60,179 nucleotides of DNA from an uncultured Dorea sp. (GTDB lineage: Bacteria > Bacillota > Clostridia > Lachnospirales > Lachnospiraceae). Shown here piece after piece: positions 33,433 to 43,038 of the stretch (positions are counted from its first letter, which is position 1; the number at the start of each line of letters is the position of its first letter). The DNA is taken from the NCBI GenBank assembly GCA_910579925.1, contig CAJTVY010000018.1, forward strand, positions 1 through 60,179. The letters run 5' to 3'. The notes under the pieces were generated by a model. It was not told where the DNA came from, ran no database searches, and saw nothing but the letters and a program-made list of their open reading frames with translations. Both the position numbers and the translations under genes were made by a program.

Positions 33433-34722
33433 TTATCCTCCAATCTTATCTGACAGATAAACCACCTTACCGTCTACAAGCGTACACACAACCTCGCCCG
33501 TCACTTCAAATCCGTCAAAGGGCGTATTCTTCCCCTTAGAAACGAAGCTGTTCTTATCAATCCGGTACGTCCTTTCAGGGTCAAAGATCGTAATGTCCGC
33601 CGCCTTTCCTTCTGACACGCTGCCTCTGTCTTCAAGCCCCAGAATCTTCGCCGGATTGTAACTCATCTTCTCCGCCATGTCCATCATACTCAGAATCCCG
33701 GTCTTCACAAGTGAAGTAAACGTAAGCGCGGCAGAAGTCTCAAGTCCCACAATTCCAAATGCCGCCTCTGCGATCGACTTGTCCTTCTCCTCTCTGGAAT
33801 GAGGCGCATGATCCGTAGCAATCACATCCATCACGCCCTCTTTCAGCCCCTGGCGCAGCGCCTCTACATCTGCTCTTATACGAAGCGGCGGATTCATCTT
33901 AAAATTCCCATCATCCTCCTTAATGTCGTCCGAACTTAAGATAAAATGATGGGGGCACACTTCCCCGGTTACAGGAAGTCCCTCTGCTTTGGCCATACGC
34001 ACCATCTTTACACTGTCCGCCGTTGAGCAGTGACAGAGATGAAGACGCACTCCGGTCTCTTTTGCAAGCAGGATATCCCGGGCGGTAATCACATCCTCCA
34101 CAGAATTCGTAATTCCTTTTAGTCCCAGACGTCCGGCATTCTCGTCAGCATTCATCACTCCATGTTCCACCAGCGTCTGATCCTCGCAATGAGCGAACAC
34201 AGAGATCCCACACTCTTTCGCCGCCTTCATCCCCCGGCGGTACAAGGCTGCATTCATGACTGACTTCCCGTCTTCACTGACCGCATGACAACCTGCCGCC
34301 GCCATCCCCGGGATGTCCGCCAGTTCTTCCCCTTTCTGGCCTTTCGTTACCGCCCCAAGCTGGATCACATGTGCCAGAGACTCTCCTTTCGCCCGTTCAT
34401 GCACGCTTGCAACCTTTCCGCCGTCGTCAATCACAGGCTTCGTATTCGGCATGGCGCATACAGTGGTCACGCCGCCTTTCACCGCCGCTCTTCCCCCTGT
34501 CGAGAGCGTCTCCTTGTATTCAAGTCCTGGATCCCGAAGATGTACATGCAGATCAATCAGCCCCGGCAGTACATAACAGCCTTCTGCATGGATCACATGA
34601 GCCGCTGCCGCCTCGATCTGTTCTGCAACCTCTCTGATTCTCCCATCCTCCACAAGCACATCATAACATCCGTCCTTCCCGGTAAGCGGGTCAACTACAT
34701 GTCCTCCCTGAATTAAAATCAT
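33433..34722 (-). CDS. pyrC: Dihydroorotase
   Basis: 429 aa, class I. Zinc motif DLHVHLRDPGLEYKET near residue 57, later His ligands in HCEDQ and LHLCHCSTADS, and the catalytic Asp in IATDHAPHSREEKD. It closes carbamoyl aspartate to dihydroorotate. First gene of the operon; a leader of about 130 bp separates it from the ctpA terminator. pyrB is not in the window. Confidence 0.97.
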   Translation of the reverse strand: MILIQGGHVVDPLTGKDGCYDVLVEDGRIREVAEQIEAAAAHVIHAEGCYVLPGLIDLHVHLRDPGLEYKETLSTGGRAAVKGGVTTVCAMPNTKPVIDDGGKVASVHERAKGESLAHVIQLGAVTKGQKGEELADIPGMAAAGCHAVSEDGKSVMNAALYRRGMKAAKECGISVFAHCEDQTLVEHGVMNADENAGRLGLKGITNSVEDVITARDILLAKETGVRLHLCHCSTADSVKMVRMAKAEGLPVTGEVCPHHFILSSDDIKEDDGNFKMNPPLRIRADVEALRQGLKEGVMDVIATDHAPHSREEKDKSIAEAAFGIVGLETSAALTFTSLVKTGILSMMDMAEKMSYNPAKILGLEDRGSVSEGKAADITIFDPERTYRIDKNSFVSKGKNTPFDGFEVTGEVVCTLVDGKVVYLSDKIGG

Positions 34723-34833
34723 CCTATCCCCTATCCTTTCCTTTTCCAGGAACTATCTGTAAAATCCGAAGTTCCCTTTGCTTAATGTCTTAATTCTTTG
34801 CTGTATCCTATTCTATCATACAGAGTCAGAAAA

Positions 34834-34855
34834 GGGAATGCCCAATCGCATTCCC
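34834..34855 (-). terminator. ctpA terminator
   Basis: GGGAATGC (34855-34848), 6-nt loop, GCATTCCC (34841-34834), then TTTTC on the minus strand. It begins at the last base of the ctpA stop codon. The remaining pyrC leader (34723-34833) has a TAGAAT-like -10 near 34815 but no clear attenuator. Confidence 0.75.
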
Positions 34856-36024
34856 TACATCTGCCCCTTAATCACTTCTATCGCTTTCTCTAACTGGTTA
34901 TCCGCCTCTGGATTCGCCTCATTCTCCTCATATTCAACCTCTACGTCCGGGGTGATTCCTTTGCCGTGAATATTTCTCCCCTTTGGTGTAAAATATTCAG
35001 CAATGGTCAGCTTCACGCTGGTTCCATCTTTCAGATCGAAAATCTGCTGCACCACTCCCTTGCCGTAAGACTGGGTTCCAACAATCGTTCCTGTTCCGTA
35101 ATCCTGAATTGCTCCTGCATAAATCTCCGATGCACTGGCGCTGTATCCATTCATCAGCACCGCCAGCGGCAGGTTGAACTGACGAGCGTCATCTGACCGC
35201 TCCTCGTCCTTATTCCCGTCTTTATCCTTCGTATAGACAATCAGCCCTTCCGGCAGCATGAGATCCAGCATCTCACACACCGTACTCAGATTGCCGCCAG
35301 GATTATTCCGAAGATCGACCACAAGCCCCTTCATTCCCTGGTTCTCAAGATCTGCCAGGGCCTGCTCATACTGGTCATAAGTTACAAGATCAAATTCAGA
35401 TACCGAAATATACCCGATTCCTCCGTCCAGCATCCGGTGAGCGACCGTCTCCGCCTGAATGGTATTTCTCACCGCGGTAACCGTAACCTCCTCGCTGTCG
35501 TCGCCGCGGTACACAGTGAGCTGAACCTCTGTCCCTTTCTCTCCCTTAATATGAGAAACCACTTCTGACAGATCCTTTCCCGTCACTTCAAAGTCTTCCA
35601 CTTTATACAGGATGTCATTATCCATCAGTCCTGCTTCCATAGCGGGCGACCCTTCATAAATTCGTACCAGTGTCACGACTCCTGTATTGATATCCTTACT
35701 CAGCACCGCTCCGATCCCGTCATACTCGCCTTCTGTCGTCTCGATCATAGCCTTGGTCTCTTCTTCATCATAGTACACAGAATAAGGATCATGGAGACCG
35801 CTTATATATCCCTTATAAATCCCTTCCTTCAGATCTTCCTCATCCACATCTCCCATATACGTCTGATCAATGAGCTGCCGCAGCGTGCCAAGCTTTCCGG
35901 ATGCGCCGCTTGCAATCTTCTCCTTACTGTGCGCCTTAAGCCCACAGGACATCAGCCCTGCAATTAACAATATAGCAAGGGCGCCGCAAAGCGCCCCCTG
36001 TATAAAACTCTTCTTATTCTTCAT
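34855..36024 (-). CDS. ctpA: S41-family carboxy-terminal processing protease
   Basis: 389 aa. N-terminal membrane segment at about 8-27 with a possible lipobox (LMSC). A PDZ domain spans about 95-185 (TLVRIYEGSPAMEAGLMDND). The S41 catalytic domain has the Ser in MNGYSASASEIYAG and the Lys in GTQSYGKGVVQ. It acts outside the membrane. It is the last gene of ftsE-ftsX-M23-ctpA, so it may process the hydrolase or other wall proteins. Confidence 0.95.
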   Translation of the reverse strand: MKNKKSFIQGALCGALAILLIAGLMSCGLKAHSKEKIASGASGKLGTLRQLIDQTYMGDVDEEDLKEGIYKGYISGLHDPYSVYYDEEETKAMIETTEGEYDGIGAVLSKDINTGVVTLVRIYEGSPAMEAGLMDNDILYKVEDFEVTGKDLSEVVSHIKGEKGTEVQLTVYRGDDSEEVTVTAVRNTIQAETVAHRMLDGGIGYISVSEFDLVTYDQYEQALADLENQGMKGLVVDLRNNPGGNLSTVCEMLDLMLPEGLIVYTKDKDGNKDEERSDDARQFNLPLAVLMNGYSASASEIYAGAIQDYGTGTIVGTQSYGKGVVQQIFDLKDGTSVKLTIAEYFTPKGRNIHGKGITPDVEVEYEENEANPEADNQLEKAIEVIKGQM

Positions 36025-36053
36025 CTGCCCTCAACCTTTTCGTTATGATACAT

Positions 36054-37181
36054 CTACAGATAATTACGCGGATTCACCGGAGATCCGTTCTGCATAACCT
36101 GGAAATGCAGATGCGGACCTGTAGACTGTCCCGTGGAACCTACCGCCGCAATATTCTGTCCTTTGCTCACCGACTGTCCTTCCGACACATATAATGCACT
36201 GGCATGCATATAATAGGTCTGCAGACCGTTTCCATGATCAAGTACAATCCAGTTACCCGCCGTGGCACTAGACCTGGCAATCGTAACTTTCCCGGCTGCC
36301 GCCGCATAAATCGGCGTACCCGTAGAAGCCGCAAAATCCATTCCTTTATGATTATTGCCAGCTCCCGCAATCGGCGCCTCGCGCCATCCAAATTCACTGG
36401 AAATCCGGGAATATCCTGGACACGGATGAGTAAACATCCCGTTTCCCGACACCACAGCCGCTCCTGCTCCTGCGCTTGCGTTGGCGCTGGCCGCTGCAAG
36501 CCGGGCCTGCTCCTCCTGCTTGCGCGCCGCTTCTGCTGCAGCTGCTTTTAACTGCTCAAGCTTCTCCTTCGTCGCCCCCAGATCTGCACTGATCTTCTCG
36601 AGTTCTTCCTCTTTCCCCTCCAGAAGCTGGTTCAGTTCATCCTGCTTCGCAATCAGGCTGTTCTGCATGTTCTCCAGTTGTGCATACTCTTCCTTAAGTA
36701 CTTCCTCCTGTTCCTCTACCGCCTTTACAATCTGCTGGAATTCCACCAGCATATCCCGGTCGTATTGAGAAATTGTTGAAATGTATTCTGCATTGTTCAG
36801 AAATTCACCGATACTCTTGGACTCGCACAGAATCTCAATAAACTGTGAATTCCCATTCTCATACATATACTTGATTCTCTTCTTCATGCTTTCGTACTGT
36901 TCATTCTCGTCAACCTTCGCCTGAACCAGTTCTTCTTCCTTCTTGCGGATCTCGGTTTCTTTTGTCTCAATCTTTGCTTTCGTCTCATCCATCTCCTTGA
37001 CAATCCCGTTCAACTGATCCTCAAGAGATGCTTTCTCCCCTTCTGCGGCCTTCTTCTGATTCTCCAGTTCCTCGGCTTTCTTCTCCGTCTCACTAATCTC
37101 AGAGGCATTCACATTTACCGTCATTCCAAGACAAAGCATGGATACTGCCAAAAAAGCGGCAATCTTCTTTCTTAGTATCAT
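36054..37181 (-). CDS. Murein hydrolase with coiled coil and M23 domain (PcsB/CwlO/EnvC-like)
   Basis: 375 aa. Signal peptide (residues 1-26, cut after VNA). A long Glu/Lys/Gln coiled coil covers about 28-215, with an Ala-rich linker around 215-240. A C-terminal LytM/M23 domain follows with zinc ligands in NNHKGMDFAA and GPHLHFQVM. Coiled-coil partners of FtsEX are regulated by the FtsX extracellular loop; the gene lies directly after ftsX, so it is very probably the FtsEX-controlled wall hydrolase of this organism. Unlike PcsB (CHAP) and CwlO (NlpC), the catalytic domain is M23, as in EnvC. Confidence 0.93.
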   Translation of the reverse strand: MILRKKIAAFLAVSMLCLGMTVNVNASEISETEKKAEELENQKKAAEGEKASLEDQLNGIVKEMDETKAKIETKETEIRKKEEELVQAKVDENEQYESMKKRIKYMYENGNSQFIEILCESKSIGEFLNNAEYISTISQYDRDMLVEFQQIVKAVEEQEEVLKEEYAQLENMQNSLIAKQDELNQLLEGKEEELEKISADLGATKEKLEQLKAAAAEAARKQEEQARLAAASANASAGAGAAVVSGNGMFTHPCPGYSRISSEFGWREAPIAGAGNNHKGMDFAASTGTPIYAAAAGKVTIARSSATAGNWIVLDHGNGLQTYYMHASALYVSEGQSVSKGQNIAAVGSTGQSTGPHLHFQVMQNGSPVNPRNYL

Positions 37182-37213
37182 ATGTCCCCTCCAATTATTT
37201 TATACATAATCCC

Positions 37214-38122
37214 TTATACTTTCAAATGCTTACGGATCGTAAAGAAACTTCCTATAAAACCGATTCCCACTCCAAGGGCGATCCCCACTGGAAGCAGCGT
37301 CTTATAAACGTCAAATACAGGCAGAAAATCCACGATATTGTTCAGAAGGCTGAACTTGGTCAGAATATATGTAACCGCCTTGTCATACATAAAATATAAC
37401 ATTACCAGCGGAATCAGCGCCCCTACAATACCGATCAGCAGACCTTCAATGACGAACGGCGCCCGGACGAAACCGTCCTTAGCCCCGATGTATTTCATAA
37501 TCGCAATCTCCTCACGCCTTACCGTGATACCCATAGTAACCGTATTACTGATCAGGAATACAGATACCGCAAGCAGAATCGCAATAATCGTGACGGAAAC
37601 ATACCCCACCAGCTTATTGACACTGGTCAGAGTCTTCGCTACAATGTCCGACTTATGTACCTTACGCACACCGGGAAGCTTCTCTGCAAATGCCACCACG
37701 TCCTTCTGCTTCGACACATCTGCCATATATACTTCATAGTTGTCGGAATTGCCAAGAGGATTATCTGACTTAAATCCGTCCGCCAGGTCTACAGAATCCT
37801 TAAAATAATCGTCCTTAAATGTCTCCCAGGCTTTCTCGGCGCTGACATAATTCACCTCAAGAACGCCTTCCGCATTCTTTAACTGCTCTCCAATCTTATC
37901 CTTTGCAGCCTTGGTGGCATCCTCGTTAAAAAATACGGTGATGGCGACTCCTTCCTCAGCTTTCTTCACAATGTAGTTAAAGTTCACCACAATGGAAAAA
38001 AACAGGCCGAACAGGAAGATACAGGCTGACATAGTCGCTATGGACGCTATGGAAAACATCTTGTTTCTTCCTATGTTCTTAACCCCTTGTTTCATCGAAT
38101 ATCCGAATGTACTAATTCTCAT
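37214..38122 (-). CDS. ftsX: Cell-division protein FtsX
   Basis: 302 aa with four membrane helices (about 22-45, 173-197, 222-245, 270-292) and a large extracellular loop at 50-170. It begins MRISTFGYSMKQGVKNIGRN. The ATG at 38122 overlaps the 3' end of ftsE by 11 bp. Works with FtsE to activate the peptidoglycan hydrolase encoded next. Confidence 0.95.
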   Translation of the reverse strand: MRISTFGYSMKQGVKNIGRNKMFSIASIATMSACIFLFGLFFSIVVNFNYIVKKAEEGVAITVFFNEDATKAAKDKIGEQLKNAEGVLEVNYVSAEKAWETFKDDYFKDSVDLADGFKSDNPLGNSDNYEVYMADVSKQKDVVAFAEKLPGVRKVHKSDIVAKTLTSVNKLVGYVSVTIIAILLAVSVFLISNTVTMGITVRREEIAIMKYIGAKDGFVRAPFVIEGLLIGIVGALIPLVMLYFMYDKAVTYILTKFSLLNNIVDFLPVFDVYKTLLPVGIALGVGIGFIGSFFTIRKHLKV

Positions 38123-38798
38123 TTTTATACCCACCTTTTTTCTCGTCGCTTACAATGACTCCCTTCTTCATTGTAACGACCCGCTTCTTCATTGCATTCA
38201 CAATCTCCTGATTATGCGTCACAACCAGTACCGTTGTTCCTCTGTCGTTGGCCTCTTCCAGAAGTTTCATGATCTCCCATGAATTCGTAGGATCTAAGTT
38301 ACCGGTCGGCTCATCTGCCAGCAGAAGAGCCGGTTCATTCACGATCGCCCGGGCAATAGCCACCCTCTGCTGTTCTCCGCCGGATAATTCCTTTGGAAAT
38401 GACTTATACTTCTGGGCAAGTCCTACCAGCGACAGGGCTGCCGGAACCTTCTTCTTAATGATCCTGGTCGGCGTCTCCGTAACACGCTGTGCGAATGCAA
38501 TATTATCGTAAATATTCCTGTCTTTCAACAGTCGGAAATCCTGGAACACAACCCCGATTCCCCTCCGGTACATGGGGATCTTCCTACGCTTCATCCGGTT
38601 TAAATTCTGTCCGTTGACAACGATGGACCCGGACGTAGGCGCAAGTTCTTTCATGATCAGACGAATCAGCGTGGATTTTCCAGAACCGCTGTCCCCCACG
38701 ATAAATACAAATTCACCCTGTTCTACCTTAAGATTCACGCCGTTCAGGGCGGCAACCCCTTTTGAGTATTCTTTCGTTACTTCTCTTAATTCAATCAT
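38112..38798 (-). CDS. ftsE: Cell-division ATP-binding protein FtsE
   Basis: 228 aa. Walker A GDSGSGKST, signature LSGGEQQRVAIARAI, Walker B LLLADEPTGNLDP. The FtsE-typical VFQDFRLLKDRNIYDNIAFA is present. GGAGG precedes the ATG, 16 bp after the CdaR-type regulator gene. Confidence 0.97.
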   Translation of the reverse strand: MIELREVTKEYSKGVAALNGVNLKVEQGEFVFIVGDSGSGKSTLIRLIMKELAPTSGSIVVNGQNLNRMKRRKIPMYRRGIGVVFQDFRLLKDRNIYDNIAFAQRVTETPTRIIKKKVPAALSLVGLAQKYKSFPKELSGGEQQRVAIARAIVNEPALLLADEPTGNLDPTNSWEIMKLLEEANDRGTTVLVVTHNQEIVNAMKKRVVTMKKGVIVSDEKKGGYKNEN

Positions 38799-38814
38799 AC
38801 TTTCCTCCTGGTGA

Positions 38815-39903
38815 TTAATATTCCATCGATTCCATATACTTCATATACCGCACAACCATCAGTGCGATCTTGAACGTTATGGCGTCCTCGAACACGCGCA
38901 GATCAAGCCCTGTGCTCTTCTGCAGCTTGTCAAGCCGGTACACCAGTGTGTTCCGATGGATATATAATTGTCTGGATGTCTCTGATACGTTCAGATTATT
39001 CTCAAAGAATTTGTTGATGGTCGTCAACGTCTCCTCATCGAAATCATCCGGAGATTTTCCCTCAAAAATCTCCCGTATGAACATCTTACAAAGCGGAATC
39101 GGCAACTGATAGATCAGACGGCCAATCCCCAAGGTACTGTACGCAATCACGCTTCTGTCACCAAAGAAAATCTTGCCCACGTCCAGCGCAAGCTTTGCCT
39201 CCTTGTATGACTTCGACACTTCCTTAATATCGTTCACAATCGTTCCGTATGCGATCAGAACCCCTTCCTCCCCTTCTTCCAGAAGGAGCGTATACAGGCT
39301 CTGCGCAGTCTTCTCCAATTCCGCATGGCCGTCACCCGGCTCTAATTCCTTTACCACTATAATATTCTTCTCATCGACCGCCGTCACAAAATCCTTTGCC
39401 CGGTTGCCCAGAAGATTGCGCACATTGTCAAGGGAATTACTGTCCTTCTCATGCTTTGTCTCAATAATAAAGATAACACGTCTGACTTCAGTGTCAATAT
39501 GTAATTTTTTGGCTCGATTATAAATATCCACCAGCAAAAGATTATCAAGCAGCAGGTTCTTAACAAAATTATCCTTGTCAAACCGCTCCTTATATGCGAT
39601 CAGCAGATTCTGAATCTGGAAGGTCACAATCTTACCTACCATATACACATCGTCGCTGCCGCCGTTCGCAAGAAGGATATATTCCAGCTGGTGTTCATCA
39701 AAAATTTTAAAAAACTGATTCCCCTGCACCACCTGGCTGTCTGCCGGGGATTCAACAAAAGCGACCACCTCTTCCTCATAATTGCGTTGTTCCGAAAATG
39801 TTGTTGCGAGAGATTTGCCGTCTGTATCCATGACGCAGAAATCAATCCGGGTAATTCCTTTCAAGCCTTCAATCGTATTCTGAAGTATTTGATTAGATAT
39901 CAT
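38815..39903 (-). CDS. CdaR/PucR-type transcriptional regulator
   Basis: 362 aa. The N-terminal region is a sensor-like domain (RIDFCVMDTDGKSLATTF). The C-terminal PucR-type helix-turn-helix is FFENNLNVSETSRQLYIHRN followed by TLVYRLDKLQKSTGLDLR. It lies upstream of ftsE with only 16 bp between, so it may be cotranscribed with the division genes. Whether it regulates them is unknown. Confidence 0.9.
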   Translation of the reverse strand: MISNQILQNTIEGLKGITRIDFCVMDTDGKSLATTFSEQRNYEEEVVAFVESPADSQVVQGNQFFKIFDEHQLEYILLANGGSDDVYMVGKIVTFQIQNLLIAYKERFDKDNFVKNLLLDNLLLVDIYNRAKKLHIDTEVRRVIFIIETKHEKDSNSLDNVRNLLGNRAKDFVTAVDEKNIIVVKELEPGDGHAELEKTAQSLYTLLLEEGEEGVLIAYGTIVNDIKEVSKSYKEAKLALDVGKIFFGDRSVIAYSTLGIGRLIYQLPIPLCKMFIREIFEGKSPDDFDEETLTTINKFFENNLNVSETSRQLYIHRNTLVYRLDKLQKSTGLDLRVFEDAITFKIALMVVRYMKYMESMEY

Positions 39904-40005
39904 ATTCTATATCCTCCCCTCATTTCAATATGCATAATTCACAACAAAAAAAGGGTATATCTGGTTATAATGCATATCACTAGACTCTATATTAATATAT
40001 TTAGA

Positions 40006-40048
40006 CAAAAAAATAAAGAGGAAATCACACATTTTTGTTGATTTCCTC
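40006..40048 (-). terminator. Intrinsic terminator of the glycosyltransferase gene
   Basis: GAGGAAATCA (40048-40039) pairs with TGATTTCCTC (40027-40018), followed by TTTATTTTTTTG on the minus strand. A strong Rho-independent terminator, 50 bp after the stop codon. Confidence 0.92.
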
Positions 40049-40099
40049 ATGTTTTAAGAAATTCTTTTGATTTATAGCCATGTACATAGTGACGAATTC

Positions 40100-40771
40100 T
40101 TATCTGCGTTTACTTTTCTCAATCTCCTTTTTAAAAATAAATCTCACAAAAAACTGCGCAAGACGGCACTGCCCAATACCGGTTCTTCCCACCGGTATGT
40201 TCTCTTTCCCCAGTCCAAGCCACATACGGGCATCCAGAAGGCTTTTGTTCTTCACGATAAACTCCTCCTGCAGCGGGGATGCAAGGGCCGCAAGTATGCA
40301 GTCTACTTCGCCGCCGTTGATGTCATTCACCAGCATATCGTCCGCCCGGTTCTGTGCAGACACCTTGGCAAGCCCCACCACCTGAAGGCCATTGTAATTC
40401 CTCTGAAGATAGTCATAAAACTTCTGACCTTCCTCTTCAGACTCTACCAGAAGATAGATTCTCTTATGGTTCTTATGAAGATATCTCATAAACATCCGCA
40501 GAAATACACGTCCTTCTGTCTCCTGAAGATACTTCCGGTCCGTAATATCAGCCGCTTCCAGAATCGTCTTATCCCCTGCAAGGACCATGTCAAACCTGCA
40601 GACGTCCTCCTTAAGCTGCTCCATGCCGTCCATCTGCATAAGCCCGTTAACCGTCGCCATCTCCACGACATTCACCGGATCTGTCCCCATATATTCCATG
40701 GTCTTCTTCATCGCTTCTTTCGCTGAACAATTATCTATCCCTATATCCAAAACGCTAATCTTACTGTCCAT
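40100..40771 (-). CDS. WecG/TagA/CpsF-like glycosyltransferase (divergent)
   Basis: 223 aa. The overall order resembles the WecG/TagA fold: NVVEMATVNGLMQMDG near the start, then FDMVLAGDKTILEAADI, then KRIYLLVESEEEGQKFYDYL and DCILAALASPLQEEFI. The usual N-terminal TxN and Asp motifs are only partly kept, so its activity (N-acetylmannosaminyl transfer in wall polymers for classical members) is uncertain. No other wall-polymer genes are adjacent. Confidence 0.65.
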   Translation of the reverse strand: MDSKISVLDIGIDNCSAKEAMKKTMEYMGTDPVNVVEMATVNGLMQMDGMEQLKEDVCRFDMVLAGDKTILEAADITDRKYLQETEGRVFLRMFMRYLHKNHKRIYLLVESEEEGQKFYDYLQRNYNGLQVVGLAKVSAQNRADDMLVNDINGGEVDCILAALASPLQEEFIVKNKSLLDARMWLGLGKENIPVGRTGIGQCRLAQFFVRFIFKKEIEKSKRR

Positions 40772-40893
40772 ATCCTCACCTGTTAATGATTATTACCAGC
40801 TTGTCGATTATAGCAAATGGATCTTTTCTTTTCAACCTTTATCATGAAATGTTCATAGTAATTAATAAATTTAATATTTCTGTTACTTTTTTG

Positions 40894-41088
40894 TCAGGCG
40901 TTATTCAGCTCTTTTTTCTTTTTCGTCATCATTCCGCCAATTCGTCCGGTTTCTTTTGATGACAGGGAACGCCAGCCATCTTTCATCACTCTGTCAAGAA
41001 GCCCTAATTCTTCGGCGATCTCGTATTTTAACTTTTCTTCCTGCGTCAGTTCATCTAATCTGATGGGTTTGTCTTTCTTAGCTGCCAT
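40894..41088 (-). CDS. Small acid-soluble spore protein, alpha/beta type (SspF-like)
   Basis: 64 aa. The pattern LKYEIAEELGLLDRVMKDGW, then ETGRIGGMMTKKKKEL, fits the minor alpha/beta SASP family, like Bacillus SspF. These proteins coat and protect spore DNA. It indicates the organism forms spores. The gene stands alone, with about 110-120 bp of spacer on each side in which I see nothing definite. Confidence 0.85.
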   Translation of the reverse strand: MAAKKDKPIRLDELTQEEKLKYEIAEELGLLDRVMKDGWRSLSSKETGRIGGMMTKKKKELNNA

Positions 41089-41200
41089 GGATATTCCCCT
41101 TTCCTGTGATTCAATAAAATAGCTTCTGAATCAGTATTGACAGAAACAATCGGAAATATACAGGCGTATGTGACAAAGAAAGGCGCCAAACGAGGCTAAA

Positions 41201-41395
41201 TCAGTATCTTCCCGGTGCATCCGGGATAATGATTGCCGCCAGAATATAGGCGAAAAACCCGGTTCCAGTGAAAGCAAAGATTGCCAGCACCAGTCTGATT
41301 AACGTTGCATCTACATTGAAATATTCTGCCACGCCTCCGCATACTCCACAGATCATGCGGTTCTCTCTTGATCGATATAATTTTTTAGGTTCCAT
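41201..41395 (-). CDS. PspC-domain membrane protein
   Basis: 64 aa. MEPKKLYRSRENRMICGVCG leads into the PspC core (GVAEYFNVDATLIRLVLAIF), with one long membrane helix and the end IIPDAPGRY. The start is the ATG at 41395 behind GGAGGAG. Downstream of padR-DUF1700-DUF4097, the usual small Firmicute module for envelope-stress response. Confidence 0.93.
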   Translation of the reverse strand: MEPKKLYRSRENRMICGVCGGVAEYFNVDATLIRLVLAIFAFTGTGFFAYILAAIIIPDAPGRY

Positions 41396-41430
41396 ATTTT
41401 CTCCTCCATACACTCTTTACTATTCTATTG

Positions 41431-42258
41431 TTATCTTGCATTCATGAAATCAGATTCTTTAAAATCAATAATCACAGACCCTACTCCCCCTTCGACAGAG
41501 ATATCTTTGTCTGCATTATTGTCGATATGCCGGTCTTTGCCAAGGCCCGAATAGGAATCGTTCCCACACATCACTTCACCCACTCCGCACTCGATATCGT
41601 AGTTGTACTCTTCTTCACGTCCCAGGGCGGTAAAGACAACGCTTCCGACACCGCAGCTGATATCTGCCGAACTGCGGACGTCTCCAGTTGCCGTAATGCT
41701 TCCTGCACCACAGTCGAATTCTGCCTCGTCCGCCTGAAAACGGTCCAGATTCACTTCTCCGGCTCCGATCTCTACCGACAGATCTCTGGTATAAATACTG
41801 TTCACATTCAGTGTTCCCGCCCCCATACTAAGAGATACTTCTTCAAAAGTCATCTCCTTTGGAATCTGGATCGTAATCGTCCCTCTTCCTATATTATTGA
41901 CACCGGAAAATCGTTTCTTACTGGTAAGTTTTAACTCATTACCTTCCATGTAGCACCTGAACCCAAGTCTTTTACTGAGATTATCCGTATCCACACGGAT
42001 CTCGCGGCCCTCTCCTTCCACGATCTTCACCTTCCCGGCAGCCAGATCCAAATCAATCTCCTTCACGCCGGTATAAGTCTCATGTATATTCTCCGCAGAA
42101 GAACCAGAATCAGTTTCTACCCATCCTATACCGTCCGGGAATCTGTCATACACCATATTCGTTGTTACTCCCATTCCCCATGCTATTGCACAGAATATAA
42201 ATCCGATTGCCATGACCGCACCGCACACAACCCAGAACATCTTCCATCCTCTTTTCAT
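41431..42258 (-). CDS. DUF4097-family protein
   Basis: 275 aa. One N-terminal membrane helix (about 8-30), then a beta-strand repeat domain on the outside (KEIDLDLAAGKVKIVEGEGR, VSLSMGAGTLNVNSIYTRDL, EFDCGAGSITATGDVRSS). DUF4097 proteins form a right-handed beta-helix-like fold of unknown function. It starts directly at the DUF1700 stop. Confidence 0.93.
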   Translation of the reverse strand: MKRGWKMFWVVCGAVMAIGFIFCAIAWGMGVTTNMVYDRFPDGIGWVETDSGSSAENIHETYTGVKEIDLDLAAGKVKIVEGEGREIRVDTDNLSKRLGFRCYMEGNELKLTSKKRFSGVNNIGRGTITIQIPKEMTFEEVSLSMGAGTLNVNSIYTRDLSVEIGAGEVNLDRFQADEAEFDCGAGSITATGDVRSSADISCGVGSVVFTALGREEEYNYDIECGVGEVMCGNDSYSGLGKDRHIDNNADKDISVEGGVGSVIIDFKESDFMNAR

Positions 42259-43038
42259 CTATACTACCGCCTTTCTATGAAACGGCCTGCCAATCACCCA
42301 TACAATTCCCCGGAATATTCCTGGAAGAACGATTGTACAGAGCCTTACACTTGCTACCGTTGCCACAATTCCGATAACAGTCAGAATCATTCCTGTACCG
42401 ATCAGGGCAAATCCCACCGCAATCTGCGGAACCAGGCTGACCAGACCGGCTATGAACACACACACACCGACAAATACCACTGCAACGGAAACAATCACCA
42501 GGGAAGCAAACACCGTCAGAATCGTAAGCCCAAATGCAAATATAATTGCGATCACGGCAATTCCAAAGGGTATGATAAACGGCGCACCTACGATTACAAG
42601 CATAATAATCAGAAAGATCTTCAGCGCATTACTTGATCTCGGCGGAGTCTGCCCGTCGCCTGAGTAGCCATGCCCCTGGTATCCCTCCTCGCGGAAGCCT
42701 CCTCTGTAGTCGTTTTGTCCGTCATATCCGTTCTGCCCATACTGGTAACCGCCATCCCGTTCACCTTTACCGGCCGGCATATCCCTGTGGTCGAACCTGG
42801 AATCCGTGTAACCTTTCTCCGTAAATTCCCCATGCTCTCTGGCGGAACTCAGAAGATCAGCCTTGATGGTTGCCGCTACCTTTGCCGGACTTTCCAATTC
42901 TTCGACGACCTGCTTCTCATTCTCTTCTCCGGCATCATCGAAGTAATCATTATAATATTTCATTGCGTCTCTTCGTTCCTCTATCGGAACATCCTGTAAT
43001 AATGCGGCTAACTCTGTCATAAATTCTATGCGATTCAT
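42259..43038 (-). CDS. DUF1700/HAAS-domain membrane protein
   Basis: 259 aa. The N-terminal HAAS motif is MNRIEFMTELAALLQDVP, then MKYYNDYFDDAGEENE. A Gly/Tyr/Asp-rich linker follows at about 85-130, then four hydrophobic segments to the C terminus. These proteins occur with PadR regulators and are thought to antagonise or sense through them. Overlaps padR by 4 bp (ATGA). Confidence 0.93.
   Translation of the reverse strand: MNRIEFMTELAALLQDVPIEERRDAMKYYNDYFDDAGEENEKQVVEELESPAKVAATIKADLLSSAREHGEFTEKGYTDSRFDHRDMPAGKGERDGGYQYGQNGYDGQNDYRGGFREEGYQGHGYSGDGQTPPRSSNALKIFLIIMLVIVGAPFIIPFGIAVIAIIFAFGLTILTVFASLVIVSVAVVFVGVCVFIAGLVSLVPQIAVGFALIGTGMILTVIGIVATVASVRLCTIVLPGIFRGIVWVIGRPFHRKAVV

Noticed and set aside
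34723..34833. PyrR-type attenuator before pyrC
   Set aside because: Only a weak GGGAACT/AGTTCC pairing without a U tract is visible; no anti-terminator/terminator pair.
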